In this document: positions 45,399-54,078 of the stretch, piece by piece
Numbering within the stretch: position 1 is the first letter of the stretch
Layout: the number at the start of each line of letters is the position of its first letter
NCBI GenBank assembly: GCA_027587225.1
Contig: JAPDDQ010000034.1
Span: 26,702-90,701, forward strand
Source of the DNA: Solirubrobacter taibaiensis
Lineage (GTDB): Bacteria; Actinomycetota; Thermoleophilia; Solirubrobacterales; Solirubrobacteraceae
Reading direction: 5' to 3'
Length of the DNA: 64,000 bases
Position numbers and translations under genes: made by a program
Notes under the pieces: generated by a model
Seen by the model: the letters and a program-made list of their open reading frames with translations, nothing else
What the model was told of the DNA's origin: nothing
The model's database searches: none

Positions 45399-47969
45399 TT
45401 AGAGCTGCGCGGCCAGCTCCGTTCGCGATCGAACCCCCAGTTTTGCGTACGCCTTGGAGAGGTGCGCCTCGACCGTGTGGGTGGTTACGAACAGGGTGTG
45501 CGCGATCTCCTTGTTGGTGCGTCCGGCGGCGGCGAGCTCCGCGACCTGGCGCTCGGTGTGGGTGAGCTCGTTGGCGTCGGTGCGCGGTTTGCGGCCGCCG
45601 ACGCGGGCGAGCTCCGCGCGGGCCTGCTCCGCCCAGCCGGGCGAGCCGAGCGCGTCGAAGGCCTGCGCCGCGGCTTCCAGCGCGTCCCGGGCGGCACGCC
45701 ACTGGCGCGCGCGGCGCAAGGCGCGGCCGTGGGCGAGGCGTGTGCGGGCGGCGTCGAAGCGCAGGCCGAGCTGCTCGTACGCGGTCGCGGCCGCCTCGGC
45801 CTCTCCGTCTGCGCGAGCGAGCGTGGCCTGTGCCCATGGATGGTCGAACGACTGCGCCGCGAGCCGGGCACGGACGTCTTCGGCCTCGTCGTCGGCGCCG
45901 ATCTCCCCGAGTGCCTCGAGCAGGTCGGCTGCGACCGGGAACACGCCCGGCTCGTCGACCCCCTCGCGCTCGCAGTGCGCGTGCACGAACCGCAGATGCT
46001 CCGCCGCCGCCGCGGGGTCGCCCGCGAGCAGGGCGGCGGCGCCGAGCGCGCGGCTCGCTGACAGGACGTTCCACGTGTGTTCGCGTTGAGAGGCCCGCTC
46101 GACAGCCGGTCGCGCCCAGGCCTCGGCCGTCTCGTGGTCACCGCGGCCGACCGCAAGCAGGGCCCGGCAGCGCTGGTACGCGGGCGCGCTCAGGAACTCG
46201 CCGTCGTCGGAGACCTCCCACTCGTCCAGCAGCCGCTCGGCCGCGTCCCATTCGCCCGCGCGCAACTCGATCTCGCACAGGTTCAGCCGGAGCCACGCGA
46301 ACGCGGCGCTCTCGCCGCGTTCGGCGGCGAGCCCCATCAGGCGCACCACCTCCTCGCGCGCGGGAGCGATCTCTCCGCGCCAGGAGCGCCGCAGCGCGAC
46401 CAGCGGCTGCGGCGAGTCGATCAGCCGTGCGCCCGGACCCGCGGCGGCGTCGAACTGCGCGCAGACCTGCTCGATGTCGGCCCCGCGCAACACGCGCGTC
46501 CACCCCAGCGCCCGCAGCGCGTTCAACTCCGGCAGCGCTTCGAGCGCCCACGCCTCGGCCTCACGGACCCGCTGAACGCCTTCCGCCGCAGTGCACAGCG
46601 CCTTGAACGCGACGACGCGCCGGTGCAGCGCCGCGTCGCTGCCGGCCGCCTCCAACGCCCGCTCGATCTGACGCTCGAAGTTCCCGCTCGTCGCGACGTC
46701 GCTTTCCGCGAGGTACAGCCACACACGGACCTGAGGCTCGCCCGGTGGGAGGCGATCGATGACGGGCACGAGCAACTCCCGCACGCGGCGACGCTCCCCG
46801 GCGGCGACCAGATACCCGGCGAGGTCGAGCACGCGCTGCTCCCATGCGGCCGCGAAGACTCCGCGCGAGGTGAGGCGCAGCGCCTGCTCGCCGAGCGCGA
46901 CCGCCTCCGGTCGCGCGCCCCGTGCCGCCGCGTGTGCGGCCGCCCCCGAGGCGTGCTCGGCCACTTCCTCGTCGTCGCCTTCGGTGGCCGAGGCGAGATG
47001 GAGCGCGTACCGCTCCGGGTCGTCGACGACGTCCGCCAGCGCTGCGTGGACCTCGCGCCGTTCGCTGGGAAGCGCGTCCGCGAGCACGGCGGCGGCGAGC
47101 AGCGGGTGCCCGGGGCGCACCCGGTCGCCGTCGACCTCAAGCAGGCCGGATCGCATCGCCTCGCGCACGTCGAGGCTGAGCGCTTCCGCCTCCTCCAGCC
47201 GTAGGCCGCCGTCGAGCGCCGCCGCTAGCAGCAGATGGCGCTCCGCGTCCGGCAGCTCCGCCACGCCCACGCCGAGCAACTCCTCCTCCGCACCCGTGGG
47301 TCCGGTCGAGCGCGCGAGCCGCAGGGCGAAGCGAGGGTTGCCGAGCGTCGCGGCCGTGATCCGCTGGAGCGCCGCCACGGGCAGCTCGACGCCGAGCCGG
47401 TCGGCGATCACCGCCCGCAGGTCACCCGCCGCCAATGCTCCGAGCTCGAGCGTCGTGAGCGAGTGCTCGACCAGCCACTGCTCGAGCGGCGAGACCTCAC
47501 AGCCGGTGAGCAGGAGCCCGACGGGCGCGTCGACGAGCCGCCGCGCCGCATACGCCAGCGCTTCCGCCGACGGCGTGTCGAGCCACTGGACATCGTCGAT
47601 CGCCACGAGCACGGGCGCCGCGGTCGCCAGAGCGCCGCGAAGCGCGAGACCGACCGCGTGCGGCTCGGGCGACGCACCGTCGCGCCGCAGCAGCGCGACC
47701 TCGAGCGCCGCACGCTGCGGCGCGGGCAGCCCGCTCAGATCCAGGCCTTCGCACAGATCGATCAGCCCCGCGAACGCGTGCTCGGACTCGGATTCGGATG
47801 GCCGGGCGACCAGCACGCGCAGGTCGTCTTCCCGCGCGAGCGCGACGGCCGCCTCCCAGAGCGTCGTCTTCCCGATCCCCGGCTCACCGCGCAGCACCAG
47901 CGCCGTCGGCTCGAACCGCTGCTGCAGAAAGAATCGGACTACCAAGAGCTCTTGATCGCGTCCGATCAT
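45399..47969 (-). CDS. Large AAA/STAND LuxR-family regulator (LAL type)
   Basis: 856 aa. P-loop GEPGIGKTTL (28-37), Walker B VLVAIDDVQWLD, winged-helix region VRPGHPLLAAAVLADAL, TPR-like repeats to about residue 780, and a C-terminal LuxR HTH (LTHTERQVAELAAAGRTNKEI then THTVEAHLSKAYAKLGV). It is probably the activator of the downstream genes: the repeat protein, exporter-peptidase fusion and PASTA exoprotein follow in the same direction with a 55-bp gap and then overlaps. Inducer unknown. Confidence 0.92.
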   Translation of the reverse strand: MIGRDQELLVVRFFLQQRFEPTALVLRGEPGIGKTTLWEAAVALAREDDLRVLVARPSESESEHAFAGLIDLCEGLDLSGLPAPQRAALEVALLRRDGASPEPHAVGLALRGALATAAPVLVAIDDVQWLDTPSAEALAYAARRLVDAPVGLLLTGCEVSPLEQWLVEHSLTTLELGALAAGDLRAVIADRLGVELPVAALQRITAATLGNPRFALRLARSTGPTGAEEELLGVGVAELPDAERHLLLAAALDGGLRLEEAEALSLDVREAMRSGLLEVDGDRVRPGHPLLAAAVLADALPSERREVHAALADVVDDPERYALHLASATEGDDEEVAEHASGAAAHAAARGARPEAVALGEQALRLTSRGVFAAAWEQRVLDLAGYLVAAGERRRVRELLVPVIDRLPPGEPQVRVWLYLAESDVATSGNFERQIERALEAAGSDAALHRRVVAFKALCTAAEGVQRVREAEAWALEALPELNALRALGWTRVLRGADIEQVCAQFDAAAGPGARLIDSPQPLVALRRSWRGEIAPAREEVVRLMGLAAERGESAAFAWLRLNLCEIELRAGEWDAAERLLDEWEVSDDGEFLSAPAYQRCRALLAVGRGDHETAEAWARPAVERASQREHTWNVLSASRALGAAALLAGDPAAAAEHLRFVHAHCEREGVDEPGVFPVAADLLEALGEIGADDEAEDVRARLAAQSFDHPWAQATLARADGEAEAAATAYEQLGLRFDAARTRLAHGRALRRARQWRAARDALEAAAQAFDALGSPGWAEQARAELARVGGRKPRTDANELTHTERQVAELAAAGRTNKEIAHTLFVTTHTVEAHLSKAYAKLGVRSRTELAAQL

Positions 47970-47988
47970 CGCGACACTCTCTCAGACG

Positions 47989-48660
47989 GTGATCGGCCAG
48001 CTCCGCGAAGGCCCGCTCCACCGCGACCTCAAGCTGCTGCTCGCCGGCCCCGGCGACGCGTTCGAGGTCAAGGTCGGCGGCTACGTGATCGACCTCGTGC
48101 GCGCGGACGGGGAGCTGGTCGAGGTCCAGACCGGCAGCTTCTCGCCGCTGCGCGCGAAGCTCGACGCGCTGCTGGACGGCCACCGGATGCGGATCGTGCA
48201 CCCGATCCCGGCGCAGCGCCGGATCCTGCGCGTGGACGAGCACGGCGAGATCCTCTCCACCCGGCCTTCGCCCAAGAAGCCCAAGGCCACCACGATCTTC
48301 GAGGGCCTCGTGAGCTTCCCGACGTTGCTCAGCCACCCGAACCTGACGATCGAGGTCCTGCTCTGCCGCGAGGACCACATCCGCAAGCCCGAGCCCGTCC
48401 GCGGGCGCCGCTACCTGCGCGATCCGGGCGAGCGGCGCCTGCTCGAAGTGCTCGAGCGGATCGAGCTCACCGGACCGGGCGATGCCGCCGCGTTGCTGCC
48501 CGCGATCGAGTCCCCGTTCACCACGCGCGAGCTCGCGAAGGCCATGAAGGTCCCGCTACCGCTCGCCCAGAAGGCCGCGGCCTGCCTGCGCGCGCTCGAG
48601 GTGTTCGAGCCGGCCGGCATGCGCGGGCGCGCCCCGCTGCACACGATCAGACGGTCGTGA
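47989..48660 (+). CDS. Conserved-looking protein with a PD-(D/E)XK-like N-terminus
   Basis: 223 aa, GTG start at 47989. The N-terminal 60 residues, GDAFEVKVGGYVIDLVRADG then LVEVQTGSFSPLRAKLDAL, have the strand-D-strand-ExQ order of PD-(D/E)XK nuclease folds (Asp near 34, E-x-Q near 43-45). The rest contains ILRVDEHGEILSTR and a helical C-terminus that may be a winged helix (FTTRELAKAMKVPLPLAQKAAACLRAL). Function is not known; nuclease activity is only a fold-based guess. Its last 14 bp overlap the convergent HD-GYP gene; the divergent LAL gene is 19 bp upstream. Confidence 0.62.
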   Translation: MIGQLREGPLHRDLKLLLAGPGDAFEVKVGGYVIDLVRADGELVEVQTGSFSPLRAKLDALLDGHRMRIVHPIPAQRRILRVDEHGEILSTRPSPKKPKATTIFEGLVSFPTLLSHPNLTIEVLLCREDHIRKPEPVRGRRYLRDPGERRLLEVLERIELTGPGDAAALLPAIESPFTTRELAKAMKVPLPLAQKAAACLRALEVFEPAGMRGRAPLHTIRRS

Positions 48661-50002
48661 CGTCGAGCCGCACGGGAGCTGCGGGCCCGTCGGCTTCGGG
48701 CGTCACGATGGCGAGCATCACTTCGATCACCCGGGGGTCGAACTGGCTCCCGGAGCACGCGGCGAGCTCCTGCTGCGCGAGCTCGAACGGCAGCGCCTTG
48801 CGGTAGGAGCGGTCCGTGGTCATCGCGTTCCAGCTGTCGCAGGCGGCCACGATCCGCGCCTCGATCGGAATCGCCTCGCCGGCCAGCCCGTCGGGATAGC
48901 CGCCGCCGTCCCAGCGCTCGTGGTGGGAGCGGACGATCCGGCCGACGTCGCTCATGAACCCGCCGACGCGGTCCAGCATCGCCTGGCCCTCGGTCGTGTG
49001 GGTCTTGATGATCTGCCACTCGTCCGGGTCGAGCTTGCCGGGCTTGTTGATGATCTCGTTGGGGATCGCGATCTTGCCCACGTCGTGCAGCAGCGCGCCG
49101 AACTCGAGGTTCCGGAGCCCGTCGGGCGACAGGCCGAGCCGTTCGCCGACCTCCATCGCGAGCTGGACGACGCCGCGGCAGTGCTCGCCCGTGTACGCGT
49201 CGTCGGCCTCGACCACGTCCCCAAGGACGTACGCCGTGCCGCGGTAGGCGTTCGACAGCTCCGCCAGCGAGCGCACCCGCTCACGCCGTTCGCGGGCGAA
49301 GACGGCGAGCACACCGAGGAGCGGGAGCAGCGCGACCGGCGCCCACGGGTACTCGGCCGCGGCGAGCCCCACGAGCAACCCGATCGGGACGAGTGCGGCG
49401 TCGATGGCCACGACCTCGCGCAGCTCACTGATCTGCGCCAGCAGCGAAGGACCGCGCAGCGCCGCCTCACGCAACGCGGACGTGAACACGTCGACGACGA
49501 ACTGGGCGGCCAGCGCGGCGAGCAGGACCCACGGGCCCGCGTCGCCGGCGTCGTGCGCCCCGGCGAGGATGAGCACGAGCGCCGGGCCGAGCGAGTACCA
49601 GCCGTTCCCGAACGTCACCCACAGCCGCGCGAGCGAGCTCTTGCCGCTGAGCAGGTCCGGCATGCGCGCGCACGTCCACGCCAGGCCCACGAGCAACGGC
49701 ACGTGCGTCGCCGGCGCCACGAAGAGCAGCGGGACGAACGCCAACTGGGTCGGCGCGGTGAACCCGCCGGAGATGTCGAACTCCACGCGCGCCGCGACGA
49801 CGAAGGCCAGCGTCGCCCCCAGGGCCGCGAGCACCGAGATCCCGTCCCAACCGCCGGCGAACGCGAGGCCGAGGGCGACGACGGCGAACACGCCGCCGAA
49901 CGCCCGCTCCACGAGCGCCTCGCGCTGGGCGAGACCACCCCGGCGCAAGCGGAGCTCGTCGAGGATGCGCGCTTGCGCGGCGAGGTCGGGATCGAGGCCC
50001 AT
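48647..50002 (-). CDS. Membrane HD-GYP c-di-GMP phosphodiesterase
   Basis: 451 aa from the ATG at 50002. Six or so membrane helices (about 32-235) form an uncharacterised sensor with GGFTAPTQLAFVPLLFVAPA. The HD-GYP domain follows: EHCRGVVQL, HDVGKIAIP (H306/D307), and HHERWDGGGYPDGL (H360-E362, GYP 368-370). All metal and GYP residues are intact, so hydrolysis of c-di-GMP is expected. It lies apart from the other c-di-GMP genes of the window, convergent with 47989. Confidence 0.92.
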   Translation of the reverse strand: MGLDPDLAAQARILDELRLRRGGLAQREALVERAFGGVFAVVALGLAFAGGWDGISVLAALGATLAFVVAARVEFDISGGFTAPTQLAFVPLLFVAPATHVPLLVGLAWTCARMPDLLSGKSSLARLWVTFGNGWYSLGPALVLILAGAHDAGDAGPWVLLAALAAQFVVDVFTSALREAALRGPSLLAQISELREVVAIDAALVPIGLLVGLAAAEYPWAPVALLPLLGVLAVFARERRERVRSLAELSNAYRGTAYVLGDVVEADDAYTGEHCRGVVQLAMEVGERLGLSPDGLRNLEFGALLHDVGKIAIPNEIINKPGKLDPDEWQIIKTHTTEGQAMLDRVGGFMSDVGRIVRSHHERWDGGGYPDGLAGEAIPIEARIVAACDSWNAMTTDRSYRKALPFELAQQELAACSGSQFDPRVIEVMLAIVTPEADGPAAPVRLDVTTV

Positions 50003-50146
50003 CAGGCATGAGGTCGGCCGCTGAGCCGCGAGCTTTAGACACGGTGTCAACGGATGTCCAATCGTCCATTGCGACATCCGTGCCGATGACCGGAACACAG
50101 CCGGGAAGGACCCCGGTGACCGACGTACCCGTCCAGGGAAGGACCC

Positions 50147-50803
50147 ATGAACCGCCTGACCAACTGCGTGGCCCTAGCCGGAGCCGCGTTCATCTGCGCC
50201 GCGTCCCCGGCCGCCGCACAAGAGGAGTACACGACCGACCAGGTCGCGCCGTCGTGGACCGCGCAGTCCGCGGCGAGCTGCGCCGATCCGGACACGTCGC
50301 CCCTGCTGTCCGCGTTCAAGGACCGCGACTTCTACGCGCCGGCGCCCGGGGGCACGTTCGAGGACGGCGCAGCGGGCTGGCAGCTGGAGGGTGGCGCCTT
50401 CATCGCCGCCACGCCCGGCCAGACCACCGTCACCGGGGCCAGCGACGCCGCCCTCGAGCTGCCGGCGGGCTCGACCGCCACCAGCCCCACCTTCTGCGTC
50501 GACGAGCGCTACCCGCACTTCCGCTTCCTCTTCGCCCAGGGCACCGAGAAGGCCGAGGCCGTGGTGCGGGTCGAAGTCCTCTATCCCGGCCTGGCCGACA
50601 AGAACGTCCGCCGGGCGAAGGATCTGAAGGCCAAGTTCGAGGGACGCTGGGAGCTGAGCGACCGGATCAAGCTCGAGCCCGACCACGGGCTCAAGCGCGC
50701 TGGCTGGCGCCTCGTCGCCGTCCGCCTCTCGCTCAAGGAGGCCAAGCCGGGCTCGCAGGTGCGGATCGACGACGTCCTGATCGACCCGCGGGCGCGCGCC
50801 TGA
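50147..50803 (+). CDS. Secreted protein, probable jelly-roll domain
   Basis: 218 aa; ATG at 50147 with GGGAAGGA upstream. Signal peptide 1-24 (ASPAAAQ). The mature part begins with a short Cys-containing segment, then FEDGAAGWQLEGGAFIAA, a beta-sandwich start common in carbohydrate-binding-like domains, a second Cys (TFCVDERYPHFRF), and a C-terminal LVAVRLSLKEAKPGSQVRIDDVLIDP, which closes a jelly roll. No catalytic residues are seen. Related exoproteins are frequent in Solirubrobacter-like genomes; the function is unknown. Confidence 0.7.
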   Translation: MNRLTNCVALAGAAFICAASPAAAQEEYTTDQVAPSWTAQSAASCADPDTSPLLSAFKDRDFYAPAPGGTFEDGAAGWQLEGGAFIAATPGQTTVTGASDAALELPAGSTATSPTFCVDERYPHFRFLFAQGTEKAEAVVRVEVLYPGLADKNVRRAKDLKAKFEGRWELSDRIKLEPDHGLKRAGWRLVAVRLSLKEAKPGSQVRIDDVLIDPRARA

Positions 50804-50823
50804 CGCACGGTCACGGACCCGGT

Positions 50824-50839
50824 TGGGGTCCACACCCCA
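50824..50839. terminator. Small hairpin, possible terminator
   Basis: TGGGGT pairs with ACCCCA around a 4-base loop, 20 bp after the 50147-50803 gene. The stem is short and lacks a T tract, so a weak call. Confidence 0.35.
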
Positions 50840-50887
50840 GGACCAATGGAATAGAGAACGAGCGCTGAGCGTTGCAGACTGCCCGGC

Positions 50888-51283
50888 ATGAGATGGGTAG
50901 TCCTTGTCGCGTTGCTCCTGGTGGGCCTCGGCGCGTATTCGTTATTGAGCTCTGCACACGACCTCGGCATGTCGATGATGGCCGACACGACCGAGAATGC
51001 CGGCAGCACCGCGCCGCAACTGGTGGACCGCGAGGCGCGGGTGAGCAACGGGATGGCGATGCTCGACGTCGCCTGCCCGGGCACCAGTGGTTGCCGCGGG
51101 CTGGCGACGATTGAACTCGAGGACGGGAGGGTCGGCAGCGCGCCCTACGCGCTCCTCGGCGGGCAGACCATGCGCTACGCCCTGCCGCTCCCCGTCGGCT
51201 CGCGCGCGGAACGCGCCACGGTCAGCTGGCGTGAGGACAGCGGCGCGACCGCGTCCGACGACGTGAAGCTCAAGCGCTCCTGA
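50888..51283 (+). CDS. Small secreted or membrane-anchored protein
   Basis: 131 aa. The N-terminus MRWVVLVALLLVGLGAYSLL is an uncleaved anchor or signal. The outer part has two close cysteines (DVACPGTSGCRGLATIEL), probably one disulphide, and a beta-rich layout resembling a small Ig-like fold. I do not recognise the family. Its last 14 bp overlap the convergent BtrH-like gene. Confidence 0.62.
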   Translation: MRWVVLVALLLVGLGAYSLLSSAHDLGMSMMADTTENAGSTAPQLVDREARVSNGMAMLDVACPGTSGCRGLATIELEDGRVGSAPYALLGGQTMRYALPLPVGSRAERATVSWREDSGATASDDVKLKRS

Positions 51284-52439
51284 GCCGCTCCAGCGCGGCG
51301 ACCTCGGCCGCGTACATCGCGCTCACCAGCTCCCCCAGCGCGGGCATCTCGCCCGCCTCATCGCGCGCGGCCTGCACCGGCCAGCGTTCCGGGTCGCCGC
51401 GGTCGATCAGGTTCCGGAGCTCGTCGCCCGGCTCCAGGGCGGCGTCGCCGATCGTCTCCCACGCCGCGGCCGCCTCACGCCAGGCGGCCGACGGCAGCTC
51501 GCGGCCGAGGAGGACGCTCGCCTCGTCGAGGAAGTCGGCGTACAACCCGCGCAGATGGGCGCCGCCGGCAGCGCTGGTGTAGATCGAGGCGCGCGCGCTC
51601 GCGGTCCCGCGGCCGTCCGCGAAGACCGTCGGCCAGCCCTTCTTGTGGCGCGCGTCGGTGGTCATCCGGGCCCACTTGCGCCACGCCGGCAGCGAGAACG
51701 AGTCCGACTTCGCGCTCAGGTGCTCGACCTGCAGCTTCAGGCCTTCCTCAACGGCGGCGCGCAGGTCGCCGAGCTCGACCCGCTCCGGGTCGATCGTGAT
51801 CAGCCGGTGCTTGTAGGAGACCACGCGTGCCCGCGCCTCCGCCAATGCCTCAGCGGAGACCACCTCGCGCTCGGTCGAGCAGTCGTCGATCTCAAAGCCG
51901 TCGCCGGAGCGGCCGTAGACCACGATCGGCGGGCCCCCGAACCCGTCACGGCTCTCGGGCAGGCCGCGATGGCCGAGCCGGTACGGATCGATCCACACGA
52001 TCGCGGGCAGGCCGCGATCGAGCTGCGCGTCGAGCGCCGCGGCCGCGGCCTTCGCGCCGCCGGTCGCGTGCAGCTCCGCATGGAGGCCCAGCCGCTCCGC
52101 CGTGCCCGCCGCCCAGCGCGCCGGGTACTGCCACTCGCGCCGGAACCCGAGCGTGAGCGCGCGATATCCCCACGCGTCGAACTCCCACAGGATGTAGCCC
52201 GCCCCGAGCCCGCCGCCGACGCCCAGGATCATCGCCTCAGACAGTGGCGTGCCCTCGTGCTCGACGCCGAGGTTGGCCAGCACGTTCGCGAACGCGGCCG
52301 TCTCCCCGTGGACGCCTCCGCGCAGCTCCCAGTACACGGGCGCCGAGGCTTCGACGTGGCGGCGCGCGACGGTGTACTTCTCGCCGGTCTGGCGCATGCG
52401 GTCGCGAACGAGCTGCTTGAAATGCTTGCGTGTGGTCAT
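51270..52439 (-). CDS. BtrH-N-terminal-domain / DUF4872-like protein
   Basis: 389 aa; the ATG at 52439 gives MTTRKHFKQLVRDRM, a basic helix. The following region, GVHGETAAFANVLANLG then LSEAMILGVGGGLGAGYILWEF, is the BtrH_N (C39-peptidase-like acyltransferase) signature; the C-terminal half matches the accompanying DUF4872 layout. BtrH transfers an acyl group in butirosin synthesis. In relatives I remember a Cys near the HGET position; here it is Gly, so catalysis may be lost. No antibiotic cluster surrounds it. Function uncertain. Confidence 0.72.
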   Translation of the reverse strand: MTTRKHFKQLVRDRMRQTGEKYTVARRHVEASAPVYWELRGGVHGETAAFANVLANLGVEHEGTPLSEAMILGVGGGLGAGYILWEFDAWGYRALTLGFRREWQYPARWAAGTAERLGLHAELHATGGAKAAAAALDAQLDRGLPAIVWIDPYRLGHRGLPESRDGFGGPPIVVYGRSGDGFEIDDCSTEREVVSAEALAEARARVVSYKHRLITIDPERVELGDLRAAVEEGLKLQVEHLSAKSDSFSLPAWRKWARMTTDARHKKGWPTVFADGRGTASARASIYTSAAGGAHLRGLYADFLDEASVLLGRELPSAAWREAAAAWETIGDAALEPGDELRNLIDRGDPERWPVQAARDEAGEMPALGELVSAMYAAEVAALERLRSA

Positions 52440-52650
52440 GGCGTGGTCTCCTTGCGCCGGCGCCCGGTCTCTCCACGCCACCGCACGCCCGCGGGGGATC
52501 ACGATCACGACTCGTTCTCGTTCCCGGGGACACGCATCCCCTTTGCCTCCGCGCTGCCGACCGGCGTGGACGGTCGATCAGAAGGTCCGGCGCGAGGAAC
52601 CCGCCGTCAGACCGCGAAGGCTACAGCGGCTGCGAAACTGAGAGAGACCG

Positions 52651-54078
52651 ATGGAACTGCGACTGCCTGAGAACACCGACGCGCGCGAGCTGCTGACCGC
52701 GCATTTCGACGTGCGCCCCGGCCCGGTCACCCGGGCGGTCGCGACGTTCTACGACACCTTCGATGGCCGTCTGAATGGCGAGGGTGTCACGCTCCGCCAC
52801 AAGGAAGGCCGGCTGACGCTGCTCGACCGCGAGACCGGCGAGGAGCTCGCCGCCGCGGAGAGCACGGCGGCGAAGCGATTCTTCGACTACGAGCTGCCTG
52901 AAGCGCTGCGCGCGGCGCTCGCGGACGTGATCGAGATGCGCGCGCTGCTGCCGGTGGCCCGGCTGCGGGCCGAGCGCCGCGGCTTCGCGGTGCTCAACGA
53001 GGACGCGAAGACCGTCGTACGGCTCTACGCCGAGCACGGACGGCTCACCGCCACCGCGGTCAAGGGCTACGAGGGCGAGCTCGACCGCGTGCGTGAGACG
53101 CTCGCGCTGGAGGAGGCCACGGTCCCGCTCGTGGACGAGGCGATCGTGGCCGACGGCGGCGACCCCGCGGGCATCAGCTCCAAGCTCGCACTCACGCTGA
53201 ACCCCGAGGCGCCCGCCGACGTGGCGGCCGCGCGCGTGTTCAAACGCCTGCTCGAGGTGATCGACCTCAACCTGCCCGGCACGCTCGACGACGTCGACTC
53301 CGAGTTCCTGCACGACCTGCGCGTCGCGGTCCGCCGCAGCCGCAGCCTGCAGCGTCAGTTCAAGGCGGTCTACACCGATCGCCTGCAGCACCACCGCGAC
53401 GAGTTCAAGCGCCTGCAGGCCGTCACCGGCGACCTGCGCGACCTCGACGTCTACCTCCTGGACTTCCCGGACCTGCAGGCCTCGCTGCCGGAGAAGATGC
53501 GCGCCGACCTGGACCCGCTGCGTGGCGTGCTCGAGACGCGCCGCACCCGCGCGCTGACCGCGACCCGCCGCGCCTTGCGCGCCCAGCGCACCGGCGACGC
53601 GCTCGCGGACTGGAGCGAGTTCGTCACGGCCCAGAAGCCGGCGGAGAAGACGGTGAAGGAGCTCGCCTCCCACCGGATCACGCAGGTCTACCGCAAGATG
53701 GTCAAGATGGGGAAGGCGATCGACGACGACTCGCCCGCCGACGACCTGCACGAGCTGCGCAAGGTGGGCAAGGAGCTGCGCTACCTGCTCGAGTTCTTCG
53801 CCAGCCTCTATCCCGCGGACGTGGTCAAGCCGTTCGTGAAGACGCTCAAGGGCCTGCAGGACCAGCTCGGCCGCTTCCAGGACCGCGAGGTGCAGGCCAA
53901 CGCGCTGCGCGAGCTCGCGCCGGCAGTGTCCGGCCACCCGTTCACGCTGATGGCGATGGGCGTCCTCGTCGAACGCTTCATGCAGGAAGAGATCGCCGCG
54001 CGGGCCGAGTTCGCCGACCGCTTCGCCGTCTTCGCGTCCAAAGAGCAGCGCGACATCGTCAAGGAGACCTTCGCGTGA
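52651..54078 (+). CDS. CHAD-domain protein with degenerate CYTH N-terminus
   Basis: 475 aa. Residues 1-190 resemble a CYTH (triphosphate tunnel) domain (FYDTFDGRLNGEGVTLRHKE), but the ExExK catalytic signature at the start is absent (MELRLP). Residues about 210-470 are a CHAD domain: FLHDLRVAVRRSRSL and LHELRKVGKELRYLLEFF supply the conserved His and basic helices that bind polyphosphate. CHAD proteins localise to polyphosphate granules in other bacteria. The stop overlaps the GTG of a ParA ATPase (GTGA), so the two are made together. Likely role: attaching something to polyP bodies. Confidence 0.88.
   Translation: MELRLPENTDARELLTAHFDVRPGPVTRAVATFYDTFDGRLNGEGVTLRHKEGRLTLLDRETGEELAAAESTAAKRFFDYELPEALRAALADVIEMRALLPVARLRAERRGFAVLNEDAKTVVRLYAEHGRLTATAVKGYEGELDRVRETLALEEATVPLVDEAIVADGGDPAGISSKLALTLNPEAPADVAAARVFKRLLEVIDLNLPGTLDDVDSEFLHDLRVAVRRSRSLQRQFKAVYTDRLQHHRDEFKRLQAVTGDLRDLDVYLLDFPDLQASLPEKMRADLDPLRGVLETRRTRALTATRRALRAQRTGDALADWSEFVTAQKPAEKTVKELASHRITQVYRKMVKMGKAIDDDSPADDLHELRKVGKELRYLLEFFASLYPADVVKPFVKTLKGLQDQLGRFQDREVQANALRELAPAVSGHPFTLMAMGVLVERFMQEEIAARAEFADRFAVFASKEQRDIVKETFA

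Noticed and set aside
43614..46061. An 815-codon plus-strand frame across the exporter and repeat-protein genes
   Set aside because: It crosses three well-supported minus-strand genes and has low-complexity Arg/Ala/Ser content.
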